From Caballeronia pedi (GTDB taxonomy: Bacteria > Pseudomonadota > Gammaproteobacteria > Burkholderiales > Burkholderiaceae): a stretch of DNA of 64,000 bases. The position numbers and the translations under genes were made by a program. The notes beneath the pieces were generated by a model. That model searched no databases, had not been told where the DNA came from, and saw only the letters and a program-made list of their open reading frames with translations. Within the stretch, counting starts at the first letter, position 1; every line of letters begins with the position of its first letter. Where the stretch lies: NCBI RefSeq assembly GCF_001544915.2, contig NZ_FCOE02000005.1, positions 1 through 64,000 of the forward strand, given 5' to 3'. This document shows positions 18,260 through 26,720 of the stretch, one piece after another.

Positions 18260-18517
18260 TTAATCAGCACCGATTTTGACAACACCGACAACGCAAACGT
18301 GTTAGGCGCGAATGCGTATCCACACAACACAAAATTTGACTCGAATAATTCGTGGAATTTTGCTTCGATGTCCTGCTGAAACGTCAACGGCGCGCCAAGC
18401 ATCCGGCATAATCGCCGGCCAGTTTCATTGCTTTGCCGTGGAGAGCGCGGCGCACTCCATTCCCGTGATTTCTCTTATTATTTTTTCCGTCGGCCTGACA
18501 AGCCGCCGCGTGCGCTG

Positions 18518-19498
18518 ATGGCTTTCGTCATCTGGTCACGGCGCACCATGTCGCGCCAGCGCATCCGTTTCGTCGAAGCGCGCACGGCGCGCGCGATCGC
18601 CATCATCTGCGCCATTACGTTGCTGGTGGCGGCGCTGGCGCTCGGCATCGCGATCGGCACGATGTTCGCCCGCAGTCATCTCGGCGAGGAACAGGCGCTG
18701 ATGTCGCGCCGCTCGTACGAGATCGAGGAACTCGGGCGTCTGCGCGCCGCAGTGATCGAACTGACGCCGCGCGTCGAAGGGTTGTCCGCGCAGGTATACG
18801 AGCTGCACGATTTCGACGACCGTCTGAAGGCCGCGCGCGGCGTGGGCGGCAGCACCGGCGTGCACGACGTCCCGCCGCTGCCCGACACCGAGGAGCCAGC
18901 GGCGTCGCTCGACGGCGCGGGCGGCCCGGCGCTGCCGCCGCGGCTGTGCGACATCGAGCGCGCTGACCGCGGCACGCCCCGCCAGCGTCTGAAGGGCACG
19001 CAGCGCATCATCGACTGCCTGAACGACGAGGTGTCCCAGTTGCAGACGCAGACGCTCGCGCACTACGCCGCGTATATGGCGTTTCCCGGTCGCAATCCCG
19101 CGCCCGGTGCGCGTAGCGGCTCGCCCTATGGCAACCGTCTCGATCCGTTCACCGGGCATCTCAGCTTTCATCCCGGCCTCGATCTCGTCGCGCCGACCGG
19201 CACGCCGATTCTCGCCAGCGCGGGCGGACGCGTCATTCAGGCCGGCGAGCGCAACGGCTATGGCTTCGCGGTGGATGTCCGCCACAGCAACGGCATGGTG
19301 ACGCGCTACGGACATGCATCGCGCATTCTCGTGAAGGCCGGCGACTACGTGATGCCCGGACAGGAGATCGCGGAAGTCGGCTCGACCGGGCGCTCCACGG
19401 GCCCGCATCTGCATTTCGAAGTGATCGTCGACGGCGCGCAGATCAATCCATCGTCCTATCTCGCGCTTTTCAAGCGCAAGCCCAATGCGCAAAGTTGA
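18518..19498 (+). CDS. M23 family peptidoglycan endopeptidase, membrane-anchored
   Basis: The 326-residue protein has an N-terminal membrane anchor (about residues 25-50, AIAIICAITLLVAALALGIA), a helical segment (about 55-105) and a C-terminal LytM/M23 domain. Its zinc and catalytic residues are all visible: H218 and D222 in FHPGLDLVAPTGTP, H266 in RYGHASRI, and H297-x-H299 in GPHLHFEVIVDG. The family cleaves peptide cross-links in the cell wall. An alternative start is ATG 18548. It overlaps the next gene by 14 bases and is followed by a bactofilin gene, a pairing known in cell-shape control, so a local wall-remodelling role is likely. Confidence 0.88.
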   Translation: MAFVIWSRRTMSRQRIRFVEARTARAIAIICAITLLVAALALGIAIGTMFARSHLGEEQALMSRRSYEIEELGRLRAAVIELTPRVEGLSAQVYELHDFDDRLKAARGVGGSTGVHDVPPLPDTEEPAASLDGAGGPALPPRLCDIERADRGTPRQRLKGTQRIIDCLNDEVSQLQTQTLAHYAAYMAFPGRNPAPGARSGSPYGNRLDPFTGHLSFHPGLDLVAPTGTPILASAGGRVIQAGERNGYGFAVDVRHSNGMVTRYGHASRILVKAGDYVMPGQEIAEVGSTGRSTGPHLHFEVIVDGAQINPSSYLALFKRKPNAQS

Positions 19499-19850
19499 CT
19501 CGAAGCGGCTGTCGCTGCAACTCACTCGCCAGTCCTATTCGCTCACGCCCAAACGCGGCGCGGGCATCTGGCTCGGCCTGATCGCGGCCGTATGCGCGAT
19601 CGCCGCGCTCGGCGCCGCGGGCTTCGCGCTCAAGCGCTCGCATGAGGACGTGCGCAAGTTCGACGCGCTCTGCGCGCCGCCCGCCTCGGAACAGACGCTG
19701 CGCGACCAGCTCGCGCATGCGCAACTCGCACTCGAACAGGAAGCGGCAAGCCGCGCGTCGCTCGAACAGCGCGTGAAGGACAGCAGCGCCGAAATCCAGC
19801 GCCTGAAGACCGACCTCGCCTTTCTCACGAAACAGCACAAACCCGATTGA
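19485..19850 (+). CDS. Small coiled-coil membrane protein between M23 peptidase and bactofilin
   Basis: The 121-residue protein has a basic N-terminus, a single membrane helix (about residues 28-49, WLGLIAAVCAIAALGAAGFA) and a C-terminal coiled coil (about 68-116, EQTLRDQLAHAQLALEQEA followed by LEQRVKDSSAEIQRLKTDL). No family is recognised. It overlaps the M23 gene by 14 bases, which implies co-translation, and lies 46 bases before the bactofilin gene. Single-helix coiled-coil proteins of this kind often link a cytoskeletal scaffold to a wall enzyme; that role is inferred from position only. Confidence 0.7.
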   Translation: MRKVDSKRLSLQLTRQSYSLTPKRGAGIWLGLIAAVCAIAALGAAGFALKRSHEDVRKFDALCAPPASEQTLRDQLAHAQLALEQEAASRASLEQRVKDSSAEIQRLKTDLAFLTKQHKPD

Positions 19851-19896
19851 GCGCGCGCTCTTCGCGCAACCCTTTACCGCATCGCAAGGACTCGAC

Positions 19897-20334
19897 ATGT
19901 TTTCATCGAAGAAAGGAACATCCAACGGCGTCAAGATGGCGAAGCTCGCGACGCTCGTCGCGCATAACGTCCATATCTCGGGCGATCTCGAGTTCAGCGA
20001 GGGCTTGCGCATGGACGGACAGGTCACGGGCAACGTCACCGGCCGCCCCGGCGAAGAGACGCTGCTCGTCGTCAGCGATCAGGGCGCGATTCGCGGCAAC
20101 GTGAACGCGTACAACGTCATCATCAACGGCTGCGTGACCGGGGATGTGACCGTCGCGCATTTCGTCGAACTTCAGTCCAACGCGCGCGTGCTCGGCAATA
20201 TCTTTTATCAGCAGTTGCGCATGGATATCGGCGCGACGGTCGAAGGCAAGCTCACCCGGATCGATACGCAGTCCGCGCATATCCCGACGCTGCCCGCGCC
20301 GCCCGAATACAGCATCGATCTCGCCTCGAACTGA
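19897..20334 (+). CDS. Bactofilin (polymer-forming cytoskeletal protein)
   Basis: The 145-residue protein has the bactofilin beta-helix domain (DUF583) flanked by short disordered tails. Visible motifs are LVAHNVHISGDLEFSEGLRM, then GQVTGNVTGRPGEETLLVVS and GAIRGNVNAYNVIINGCVTG, the regular glycine-containing beta-helix turns. Bactofilins polymerise without nucleotide on the cytoplasmic membrane and recruit wall enzymes. The upstream M23 peptidase and coiled-coil protein are likely partners. Codon use and length (usual 110-180) are normal for the family. Confidence 0.9.
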   Translation: MFSSKKGTSNGVKMAKLATLVAHNVHISGDLEFSEGLRMDGQVTGNVTGRPGEETLLVVSDQGAIRGNVNAYNVIINGCVTGDVTVAHFVELQSNARVLGNIFYQQLRMDIGATVEGKLTRIDTQSAHIPTLPAPPEYSIDLASN

Positions 20335-20501
20335 CGGCGGTCAACGAGCGGCGCGTGATCGGCGCTCGTTGGCAACAGTGCGCCTATCCAGCTAAGATTC
20401 GATAGATGGAGGCCACGCGCTCGCGCCCCAAGCGAATCGCGACTTCGAGCGCCCATCGACGCGTGGCCGGTGACATCGAAAACATAACAAGGGCGCCCCC
20501 C

Positions 20502-21479
20502 ATGCTGGTCAATTGCGCGGCTTATCAAAACGGCCGAAAGCTCGCGGACGTCGATATCGACGAGATCAACTCGTATCGCGACATGCCCGACTCTTTCATT
20601 TGGGTTGCACTGAAGGAGCCCGGTCCCGGCGAACTCGCGCACATGACGCAGCAGTTCGGTCTGCACGAGCTGGCCGTGGAGGATGCGCAGCACGGTCATC
20701 AGCGTCCGAAGATCGAGGAATACGGCGATTCGCTGTTCGCGGTCTTTCACACGGTAGAGTTCGATGAAGAGGGCGATGTGCTGGTCGGCGAGATGAACGT
20801 GTTCGTCGGCCGTAACTATGTGCTCTCGGTGCGCAACCGCACGACGCAAGGCTTTCAGGAAGTGCGCAAGCGCTGCGAACGCGAACCGCATCTGCTCAAG
20901 CACGGGCCGGCCTTCGTGATGTATGCGCTGCTCGATGCCGTCGTCGACCGATACTTCCCCGTGCTGGAGACGCTCGGCGCGGAAGTGGACGAAGTGGAAG
21001 AACGCATCTTCGAACAGAAGGGCTCGGTGGAGTCGCGCGAGATCATCGAGGATCTGTATTCGCTCAAGCGCCGCATGACGATCCTGCAGCACCACACGGC
21101 GCCGTTGCTCGAAGCTGTCAGCAAACTGTATGGCGGACGCTCGCCCGGCGTGTGCTCGGGCATGCAGGAATATTTCCGCGACGTGTATGACCATTTGCTG
21201 CGCATCGTGAAGACCATCGAGGGACGGCGCGAAATGATCGTCACGGCGATTCAGGTGAATCTCGGCCTGATCGCGCTCGCGGAAAGCGAAGTGACCAAGC
21301 GTCTCGGCTCGTTCGCCGCCCTCTTCGCCGTGCCGACGATGATCGCCGGCATCTACGGGATGAACTTCAAATCGATTCCGGAGCTCGACTGGGTCTACGG
21401 CTATCCGACCTGTCTCGCGGTGATGGTTGTCGTCGATCTGGTGCTTTACTGGCGTTTCAGGAAGGCGGGATGGCTGTAG
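20502..21479 (+). CDS. corA: CorA family magnesium/cobalt transporter
   Basis: The 325-residue protein has the soluble N-terminal funnel domain and, at the C-terminus, two membrane helices with the signature YGMNF between them (AALFAVPTMIAGIYGMNF, then YPTCLAVMVVVDLVLYWRF). The GMN loop is the selectivity filter of the pentameric Mg2+ channel. The start at ATG 20502 was chosen because homologues begin MLVNCAAYQNGR; the frame runs further upstream without similarity. A GGCGGGA/TCCCGCC hairpin (21464-21486) overlaps the stop codon, without a T-run. Confidence 0.9.
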   Translation: MLVNCAAYQNGRKLADVDIDEINSYRDMPDSFIWVALKEPGPGELAHMTQQFGLHELAVEDAQHGHQRPKIEEYGDSLFAVFHTVEFDEEGDVLVGEMNVFVGRNYVLSVRNRTTQGFQEVRKRCEREPHLLKHGPAFVMYALLDAVVDRYFPVLETLGAEVDEVEERIFEQKGSVESREIIEDLYSLKRRMTILQHHTAPLLEAVSKLYGGRSPGVCSGMQEYFRDVYDHLLRIVKTIEGRREMIVTAIQVNLGLIALAESEVTKRLGSFAALFAVPTMIAGIYGMNFKSIPELDWVYGYPTCLAVMVVVDLVLYWRFRKAGWL

Positions 21480-21932
21480 TCCCGCCCGCTTTCGTGAAAC
21501 TTAGGGCGAAATTAGTTGTCTAATCAATCGATTTGCGCGAGAATAGCGCTTTGGCCTTGCAAAATCGGCCATCGACCGCACATGACGTTAGCACGCCGAG
21601 TGCGCTCACTTCCGCAGTTTCAACGCAGAACACGTTTCAACCCGCACGTCGGCCTTGCTGCTCGCCGATGTCGCCGTCCCGGACATGCCGGCCACGGCGC
21701 GCCGCAACCGCGGTTCGCCCTGTCTTTCCGGCCTATGCCGTCAAGCTCACAGTGAGCCTGAAAGAGAGACGCGGCGCGCTCGCATCACGTTCAGTCGTGC
21801 AGGGCGCGTCAGGCCACGCAATACATCGCCTCTCGTGTAGCGCAGCGACGACGCCTTCGTGCAACGCTGCGCGGCCGCTCTCTGGCGCGAATGCGCGGCG
21901 GGACCCACTATCATTCATAACAGGAGCTCCAT
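21480..21932. other. Long leader or intergenic region before infA
   Basis: These 453 bases between corA and infA hold no frame with credible protein features; the open frames are Arg/Ser/Ala-rich in the wrong-frame style. The TATCAT at 21909 could be a promoter -10 element close to the infA start, but I find no matching -35 box. The segment may be a long 5' leader; I see no recognised riboswitch. Confidence 0.4.
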
Positions 21933-22199
21933 ATGGCGAAAGAAGAACTGATCGAACTCGACGGTATCGTTGACGAAGTGCTTCCCGATAGCCGCTATCG
22001 CGTCACGCTGGACAACGGCGTCGTCGTGGGCGCGTACGCCTCGGGCCGCATGCGCAAGAACCACATCCGCATTCTCGCCGGCGATCGCGTCACGCTGGAA
22101 CTGTCGGTGTATGACCTGACCAAAGGCCGTATCAATTTCCGTCACAAGGACGAGCGTGCAAGCGGCGGTGGCCCGCGCCCGCCGATGCGCCGCCGTTAA
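21933..22199 (+). CDS. infA: Translation initiation factor IF-1 (isolated copy)
   Basis: The 88-residue protein is IF-1: [20 protein letters not shown], followed by the OB-fold strands ([40 protein letters not shown]) and [10 protein letters not shown]. It has a short basic C-terminal tail, RPPMRRR, that the 72-residue E. coli form lacks. IF-1 binds the A site of the 30S subunit during initiation. Burkholderiaceae commonly carry an infA in the ribosomal protein cluster and a second copy elsewhere; no ribosomal genes are near, so this is the second copy. CAGGAGCTCCAT gives a good ribosome binding site. Confidence 0.93.
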   Translation: MAKEELIELDGIVDEVLPDSRYRVTLDNGVVVGAYASGRMRKNHIRILAGDRVTLELSVYDLTKGRINFRHKDERASGGGPRPPMRRR

Positions 22200-22350
22200 G
22201 CGCCGCGTAACACCCTGACGTCCTGACCGCAGCAACGAGCGTGAGCCCGATCCGCCGCACGCGCTTCTGAACCTCATCGCGGATCATCCTGCACTTCGAC
22301 GCGACCGCCTGGCCATTCCGGCTGCGCCGCGCGTCGATGCCCCTCTCTCC

Positions 22351-23235
22351 TCAAGCCGCGCCGCGCGCCGCCAGCAGCGCATCGATACCGATCGCGAAAC
22401 CGTCTTCGTCGTTGCTCTTCGAGACCAGGCTCGCGTGACGCTGCACGGTGTCAGACGCCTGTCCCATCGCGATCGACACGCCCGCGATCTCGAACATCGC
22501 CATGTCGTTGCCCATGTCGCCGAGCACGGCCACGCGTTCGAGCGGCACGCCCGCGAGCCGCGCGAGTTCGCGCACCGCCGTGCCCTTGTTGGCTTCGAGA
22601 CTCGTGACATCGAGATAGTAAGTCTGCGAGCGCGCCGCGTGACCGCGCCCTTCCAGTTGCTTCTGCAAGCCGCTTTCGACCCGCGCGAGCAGCGCCGTAT
22701 CGGCCGTCGAGCCGACGATCTTGTCGACCGCAGCGAGATCGATGTCGTCGAAGCGCGCGACGCGCACGCCTTCATAGCCGACGGTGCGCGTCTCCAGCGG
22801 CACGTAGGTCGCGTCGGGATTGGTCAGATACCAGTCATCGTCGATGAACACCCACGCGTCGACGCTCGCGGCGGCCAGCGCTTCGAGCGAGGTCTGCACG
22901 ACCTCGCGCGGCAGCTTGTGCGACGACAGCACTTCCCACGTGCGCGGCCTGACCAGACTGCCGCCGTTGTACGACGCGTACGGCATATCGACCGAAAGCG
23001 CCTCGACGATGTGCCGCATGCCCTTGCCAGGCCGGCTGCTCGCCACCGTGAAGCGCACGCCCGCTTCCCGCAGCCGGCGCACGGCGTCCTTCGCGGGCTC
23101 GCCGAGCGCCTTGTCGGTATAGAGCAGCGTGCCGTCGCAATCGGTGACGACGAGTTCCACGTTGGCGAGCGCGTCGAAGGCCGCGGCGCCGTCGCCGGTC
23201 GCGCTGTGCAGGCCGTACTTGCCTTGCGCGTTCAT
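22351..23235 (-). CDS. HAD-IIB (Cof-type) phosphatase
   Basis: The 294-residue protein has the HAD motifs: motif I DCDGTLLYT (nucleophile Asp), motif II in FTVASSRPGKGMRHI, and motif IV GDMGNDMAMFEIAGVSIAMG with the metal-binding Asp pair. A C2-type cap lies between. Cof-type enzymes dephosphorylate sugar phosphates or cofactors. The start ATG overlaps the stop of the upstream ROK kinase as TGATG and has GAGGAGACGAACTG before it, so the two are coupled. With zwf and the ROK kinase upstream it probably acts on a phosphorylated hexose or a related metabolite; the substrate is not shown by the sequence. Confidence 0.85.
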   Translation of the reverse strand: MNAQGKYGLHSATGDGAAAFDALANVELVVTDCDGTLLYTDKALGEPAKDAVRRLREAGVRFTVASSRPGKGMRHIVEALSVDMPYASYNGGSLVRPRTWEVLSSHKLPREVVQTSLEALAAASVDAWVFIDDDWYLTNPDATYVPLETRTVGYEGVRVARFDDIDLAAVDKIVGSTADTALLARVESGLQKQLEGRGHAARSQTYYLDVTSLEANKGTAVRELARLAGVPLERVAVLGDMGNDMAMFEIAGVSIAMGQASDTVQRHASLVSKSNDEDGFAIGIDALLAARGAA

Positions 23236-24056
23236 CAGTTCGTCTCCTCACGGCGATTGAAGTGCGGCAACTGCCGCGTCTCGCGCACCGAGCGCGGATG
23301 CCACAGCCGCGCGCCGCCTTCGATGCCCGCCGCGTTCGACACGATCGCCACGTTGTCCGGCAGCTTGAACTTGATGTGCGCCGCGTTGCCGCCGCCGATC
23401 CACAGACGGTCATAGTTCACGAGCGTCGCCAGAATGCCGATGATCTTCTCCACGCGACGGCTCCAGCGCTTCTTGCCCGCCTTCTCGCGCGCCGCGTTGC
23501 CGATGTATTCGTCGTAGGTCTTGTCCTTCGCGACCGGATGATGCGCGAGTTCGAGATGCGGCATCAGTTCGCCATCGCGAAAGAGCGCCGTGCCCGCGCC
23601 AGTGCCGAGCGTCAACACCATCTCGATGCCGCGTCCTTCGATCGCCGCGAGCCCTTGCATTTCGGCATCGTTAATCATGCGCGCGGGCATGCCGCCCAGA
23701 CGCGTGGAGATCAGTTGCGCGAGCGGCACGCCGCGCCAGGCCGGCGTGCCGAGATTCGGCGCGGTCAGCACGACGTTCTCGCGCACGACGCCCGGAAAGC
23801 CGATGGAAATATGCGTCGGCGGAACGGTGACGATCGGCGTCACCAGCTCGATCAGCGTCTCGACGACCACGTCGGGCTTCGCCGGATGCGGGGTCGCCAC
23901 GCGCACACGGTCGCTCTTCATCTGGCCGTCCTCGGAAATGATCGCCGCTTTCAGCCCCGTCCCGCCGATATCGATCGCGAGAATGCGCTCGGCCTTGATG
24001 GCGAGTTTATCCGCCGTGACATGCGTCTTCTGCTTGGTTCTGGATTCTGTGCTCAC
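23235..24056 (-). CDS. ROK family kinase, polyphosphate glucokinase type
   Basis: The 273-residue protein starts its kinase domain with ILAIDIGGTGLKAAIISEDG (phosphate loop), has IGFPGVVRENVVLTAPNLGT, MINDAEMQGLAAIEGRGIEM with the catalytic Asp, and LTLGTGAGTALFRDGELMPH (second phosphate motif). It lacks the CxCGxxGC zinc motif of ROK repressors and typical glucokinases, and its length fits polyphosphate glucokinases. It probably makes glucose 6-phosphate, which Zwf, encoded 24 bases upstream, then oxidises. The start is GTG. The stop overlaps the HAD gene start. Confidence 0.8.
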   Translation of the reverse strand: MSTESRTKQKTHVTADKLAIKAERILAIDIGGTGLKAAIISEDGQMKSDRVRVATPHPAKPDVVVETLIELVTPIVTVPPTHISIGFPGVVRENVVLTAPNLGTPAWRGVPLAQLISTRLGGMPARMINDAEMQGLAAIEGRGIEMVLTLGTGAGTALFRDGELMPHLELAHHPVAKDKTYDEYIGNAAREKAGKKRWSRRVEKIIGILATLVNYDRLWIGGGNAAHIKFKLPDNVAIVSNAAGIEGGARLWHPRSVRETRQLPHFNRREETN

Positions 24057-24080
24057 GCTCGTTGTCCTGGTTGGATGAGT

Positions 24081-25646
24081 TCAGTCCTGCTTGCGCGCAT
24101 CGGTCAGCGCGCGCCACGTGCGGCCGTCCTGCGCCAGCAGCGCATCGGCTTCGTCCGGTCCCGCGCTGCCCGCCGGATAGCCGTGGACGGCGAGCGGGCT
24201 GTCCGGATGCAGCACGCGATCCACCGCCGCCCATGCCGTCTCGATGCTGTCCGCGCGCTGAAACAGCGTGGCGTCGCCGAGCATGCAGTCGTACAGCAGC
24301 GTCTCATAGCCGACATTCGCGCGCTCCGCGAAGAAGTCGGCGTAGTTGAAGGCCGAGCGCACCTTGCCGATCTGCATCACCGGGCCGGGCACTTTCACGT
24401 TGAAATCGAAGGTGGTGCCGTGCGCGGGATCGATGCGCAGCGTGAACACGTTCGGCGTCAGCGCATCGACGGGCGTGTCGCGGAACATCAGGAACGGCAC
24501 GGCCTTAAGTTGCACCGAAATTTCCGTGCGCCGTTCGGTCAGGCGCTTGCCGGTGCGCAGATAAAACGGCACGCCCGCCCAGCGCCAGTTCTCGACATAC
24601 GCGCGCGCCGCCGCATACGTTTCGACGCGGCTGTCCTTCGCGACGCCCTCTTCTTCCCGGTAGCCCGGCCCCGCCGGTCCGGCTTCGTACTGGCCGAGCA
24701 CGACATCGTTCGCCGTCAGCGGGCGGATCGCGTCGAAGACTTCGGCCTTGCGGTCGCGCACGGATTCGGCGTCGAACGAATTGGGCGGCTCCATCGCCAC
24801 CATGCCGAGCAACTGGAAAAGATGGTTCGGCAGCATGTCGCGAAACGCGCCGGTCTGCTCGTAGAACTTGCCGCGCCCTTCCACGCCGATCGTCTCCGCC
24901 GCCGTGATCTGCACGTTGTCGATGTACTCGCGCCGCCAGACAGGTTCGAACATCGCGTTGGCGAAGCGCACGGCGAGAATGCTCTGCACCGTGTCCTTGC
25001 CGAGAAAATGGTCGATCCGATACACCTGCGACTCGTCCGCATACTTGAGGATGCAGCCGTTGAGTTCCCGCGCGGACGCGAGATCGGTTCCGAACGGCTT
25101 CTCGATGACGAGCCGCCTGAAGTTGCCGTCCTTCTCCTCCAGCATGCCCGCCGCGCCGAGATGCTCGATGATCGGCTGGAAAAAGCGCGCGCCCACCGCG
25201 AGGTAGAACATGACGTTGCCGGATTTCGCCTTCGCCAGCCGCGCCTTGAGCCGCGCGAAGGTTTCGTCTTCCTCGAACTCGCCCGGAAAGTATTCCAGCC
25301 TGCCGACGACCCAGTTCCACGCGTCTTCGTTCAGTTGCGACAAGTGGAACGTCGCGGCCTTGTCCGCGGCGAACTTGCGCAGCGACTGCGTGAGCTCGTC
25401 GCGCCATTCGGAGGTTTCGCGCTCGCCGTGATTGACGCCGATGATTTCCATGCCGTCGTCGAGCAGCTTGTCGGCGGACAGGTTGTAGAGCGACGGCATC
25501 AGCAGCCGCTTGGTGAGATCGCCGCCCGCGCCGAAGATCACGAGTGTGCACGGCGGCGCGGGATGCTTGCCGGCGCACGTCGCGCTCGCTGGCTTCGCTT
25601 CATTCGATTGGTTCGTTTCGTTCGCTTCGTTCGATTCTTTCGGCAT
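24081..25646 (-). CDS. zwf: Glucose-6-phosphate 1-dehydrogenase
   Basis: The 521-residue protein has TLVIFGAGGDLTKRLLMPSL (NADP-binding GxxGDLxxR/K), RIDHFLGKDTVQSILAVRFA with the catalytic RIDHFLGK motif, and ERANVGYETLLYDCMLGDAT. It oxidises glucose 6-phosphate to 6-phosphogluconolactone, feeding the Entner-Doudoroff and pentose phosphate routes. The ATG at 25646 was chosen as the last start before the domain; residues 3-25 form an unusual low-complexity leader rich in Asn, Glu and Ser (NEANETNQSNEA). It is first in an operon with the ROK kinase and HAD phosphatase. A perfect palindrome at 25744-25759 is a likely operator. Confidence 0.93.
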   Translation of the reverse strand: MPKESNEANETNQSNEAKPASATCAGKHPAPPCTLVIFGAGGDLTKRLLMPSLYNLSADKLLDDGMEIIGVNHGERETSEWRDELTQSLRKFAADKAATFHLSQLNEDAWNWVVGRLEYFPGEFEEDETFARLKARLAKAKSGNVMFYLAVGARFFQPIIEHLGAAGMLEEKDGNFRRLVIEKPFGTDLASARELNGCILKYADESQVYRIDHFLGKDTVQSILAVRFANAMFEPVWRREYIDNVQITAAETIGVEGRGKFYEQTGAFRDMLPNHLFQLLGMVAMEPPNSFDAESVRDRKAEVFDAIRPLTANDVVLGQYEAGPAGPGYREEEGVAKDSRVETYAAARAYVENWRWAGVPFYLRTGKRLTERRTEISVQLKAVPFLMFRDTPVDALTPNVFTLRIDPAHGTTFDFNVKVPGPVMQIGKVRSAFNYADFFAERANVGYETLLYDCMLGDATLFQRADSIETAWAAVDRVLHPDSPLAVHGYPAGSAGPDEADALLAQDGRTWRALTDARKQD

Positions 25647-25743
25647 GGCGTATCGCCCCTTGTCAGTTGCGCGTGAATCTGGAAAGACCTTCATCGATGC
25701 GGCACAGTTCATTCGGACGATGCTTCTCGGGCACCTGCATCGA

Positions 25744-25759
25744 AAAACGTATACGTTTT
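25744..25759. promoter_or_regulatory. Perfect 16-bp palindrome upstream of zwf
   Basis: AAAACGTATACGTTTT is a perfect inverted repeat in the gap between divergent zwf and the arylamine N-acetyltransferase gene. It is about 98 bases before zwf and 95 before the other gene. Perfect AT-flanked palindromes of this size are typical operators for LacI-, GntR- or RpiR-type sugar regulators; the protein is not known. Confidence 0.55.
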
Positions 25760-25853
25760 GTAATTTTTAACCTTTCGTGTCGTAAAATATGCGCGCTTGC
25801 GTCTGCGCTCGCGCACCCTGCGACATCGAACGAATCAAAGGCCGACACTCCGC

Positions 25854-26693
25854 ATGAACGCACACGACACTTCCATCGACCTTACGGCGTACTTCGAACG
25901 CATCGGCTTCGGCGGACCCGCGCGGCCCGCGCCGACGCTCGACACCTTGCGGGCGCTGCATCTGCTGCATCCCCAGGCGATTCCCTTCGAAAACCTCGAC
26001 GTGCTGCTCGGCCAGCCGGTCAGGCTCGATCTGGCGTCGGTCCAGCAGAAGCTCGTCGCGAGCCGGCGCGGCGGCTATTGCTACGAACACAACCTGCTGT
26101 TTCGCAGCGTACTGCAGACGCTGGGTTTTCGCGTGCGCAGCTTCGCGGGCCGCGTCCTGTGGGGCCGCGAAGCATCGGCGGACATGCCGCCGCGCACGCA
26201 CATGCTGCTGCTCGCGGACCTCGACGAAGGCACCTTCCTCACCGATGTCGGCTTCGGCGGCATGACGCTCTCGGCGCCGCTGCCGCTTCAGACGGGCATC
26301 GAGCAGATCACGCCGCACGGCGCGTTCCGCCTGGACGATGCCGGCAGTGAGCCGCCCGCCTTCATCCTGCAGGCGCTCGTGAACGGCGCGTGGACGCCCG
26401 TCTATCGCTTCGACCTCGACGCGCAGTATGACGCCGACTACGAAATGGCGAACCATTTCGTGTCCACCTTCCCGCAGTCGGTTTTCGTGCACAACCTGCT
26501 TGCCGCGCGTCTTGCGCCGGGCAAACGTTTCGGCCTGTTCAACCGGCGCTTTTCCGCGCACGACGAACACGCCGGCAGCGAGCATCGCGAACTGGAGAGC
26601 GTGGCCGAGCTGCGCCGCGTGCTCGAAAGCGAAATCGGCATTCGTCTGCCCGCTAGCGACGGTCTCGACGCCGCGCTCGCACGGCTTCCCTGA
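25854..26693 (+). CDS. nat: Arylamine N-acetyltransferase
   Basis: The 279-residue protein matches the NAT family. DLTAYFERIGFGG begins the fold, IPFENLDVLLGQPV follows, and the Cys-His-Asp triad is visible: Cys in RRGGYCYEHN (about residue 73), His in PRTHMLLL (about 115), Asp in TDVGFGGMT (about 130). The enzyme transfers acetyl groups from acetyl-CoA to arylamines and hydrazines in the cytoplasm. The ATG at 25854 was chosen as it gives the normal family length (about 280). It is divergent from zwf and 27 bases before the PBP gene. Confidence 0.9.
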   Translation: MNAHDTSIDLTAYFERIGFGGPARPAPTLDTLRALHLLHPQAIPFENLDVLLGQPVRLDLASVQQKLVASRRGGYCYEHNLLFRSVLQTLGFRVRSFAGRVLWGREASADMPPRTHMLLLADLDEGTFLTDVGFGGMTLSAPLPLQTGIEQITPHGAFRLDDAGSEPPAFILQALVNGAWTPVYRFDLDAQYDADYEMANHFVSTFPQSVFVHNLLAARLAPGKRFGLFNRRFSAHDEHAGSEHRELESVAELRRVLESEIGIRLPASDGLDAALARLP

Positions 26694-26720
26694 CCCACCA
26701 AGCTTAATCACAAGACCACG

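Noticed and set aside
21533..21973. A 146-codon frame before and into infA
   Set aside because: It runs into infA out of frame, has no binding site and shows the Arg/Ser/Pro-rich make-up of non-coding frames.
23262..25676. An 804-codon open frame on the + strand across the ROK kinase and zwf
   Set aside because: Antisense shadow of two firmly identified genes; no start signal or domain.
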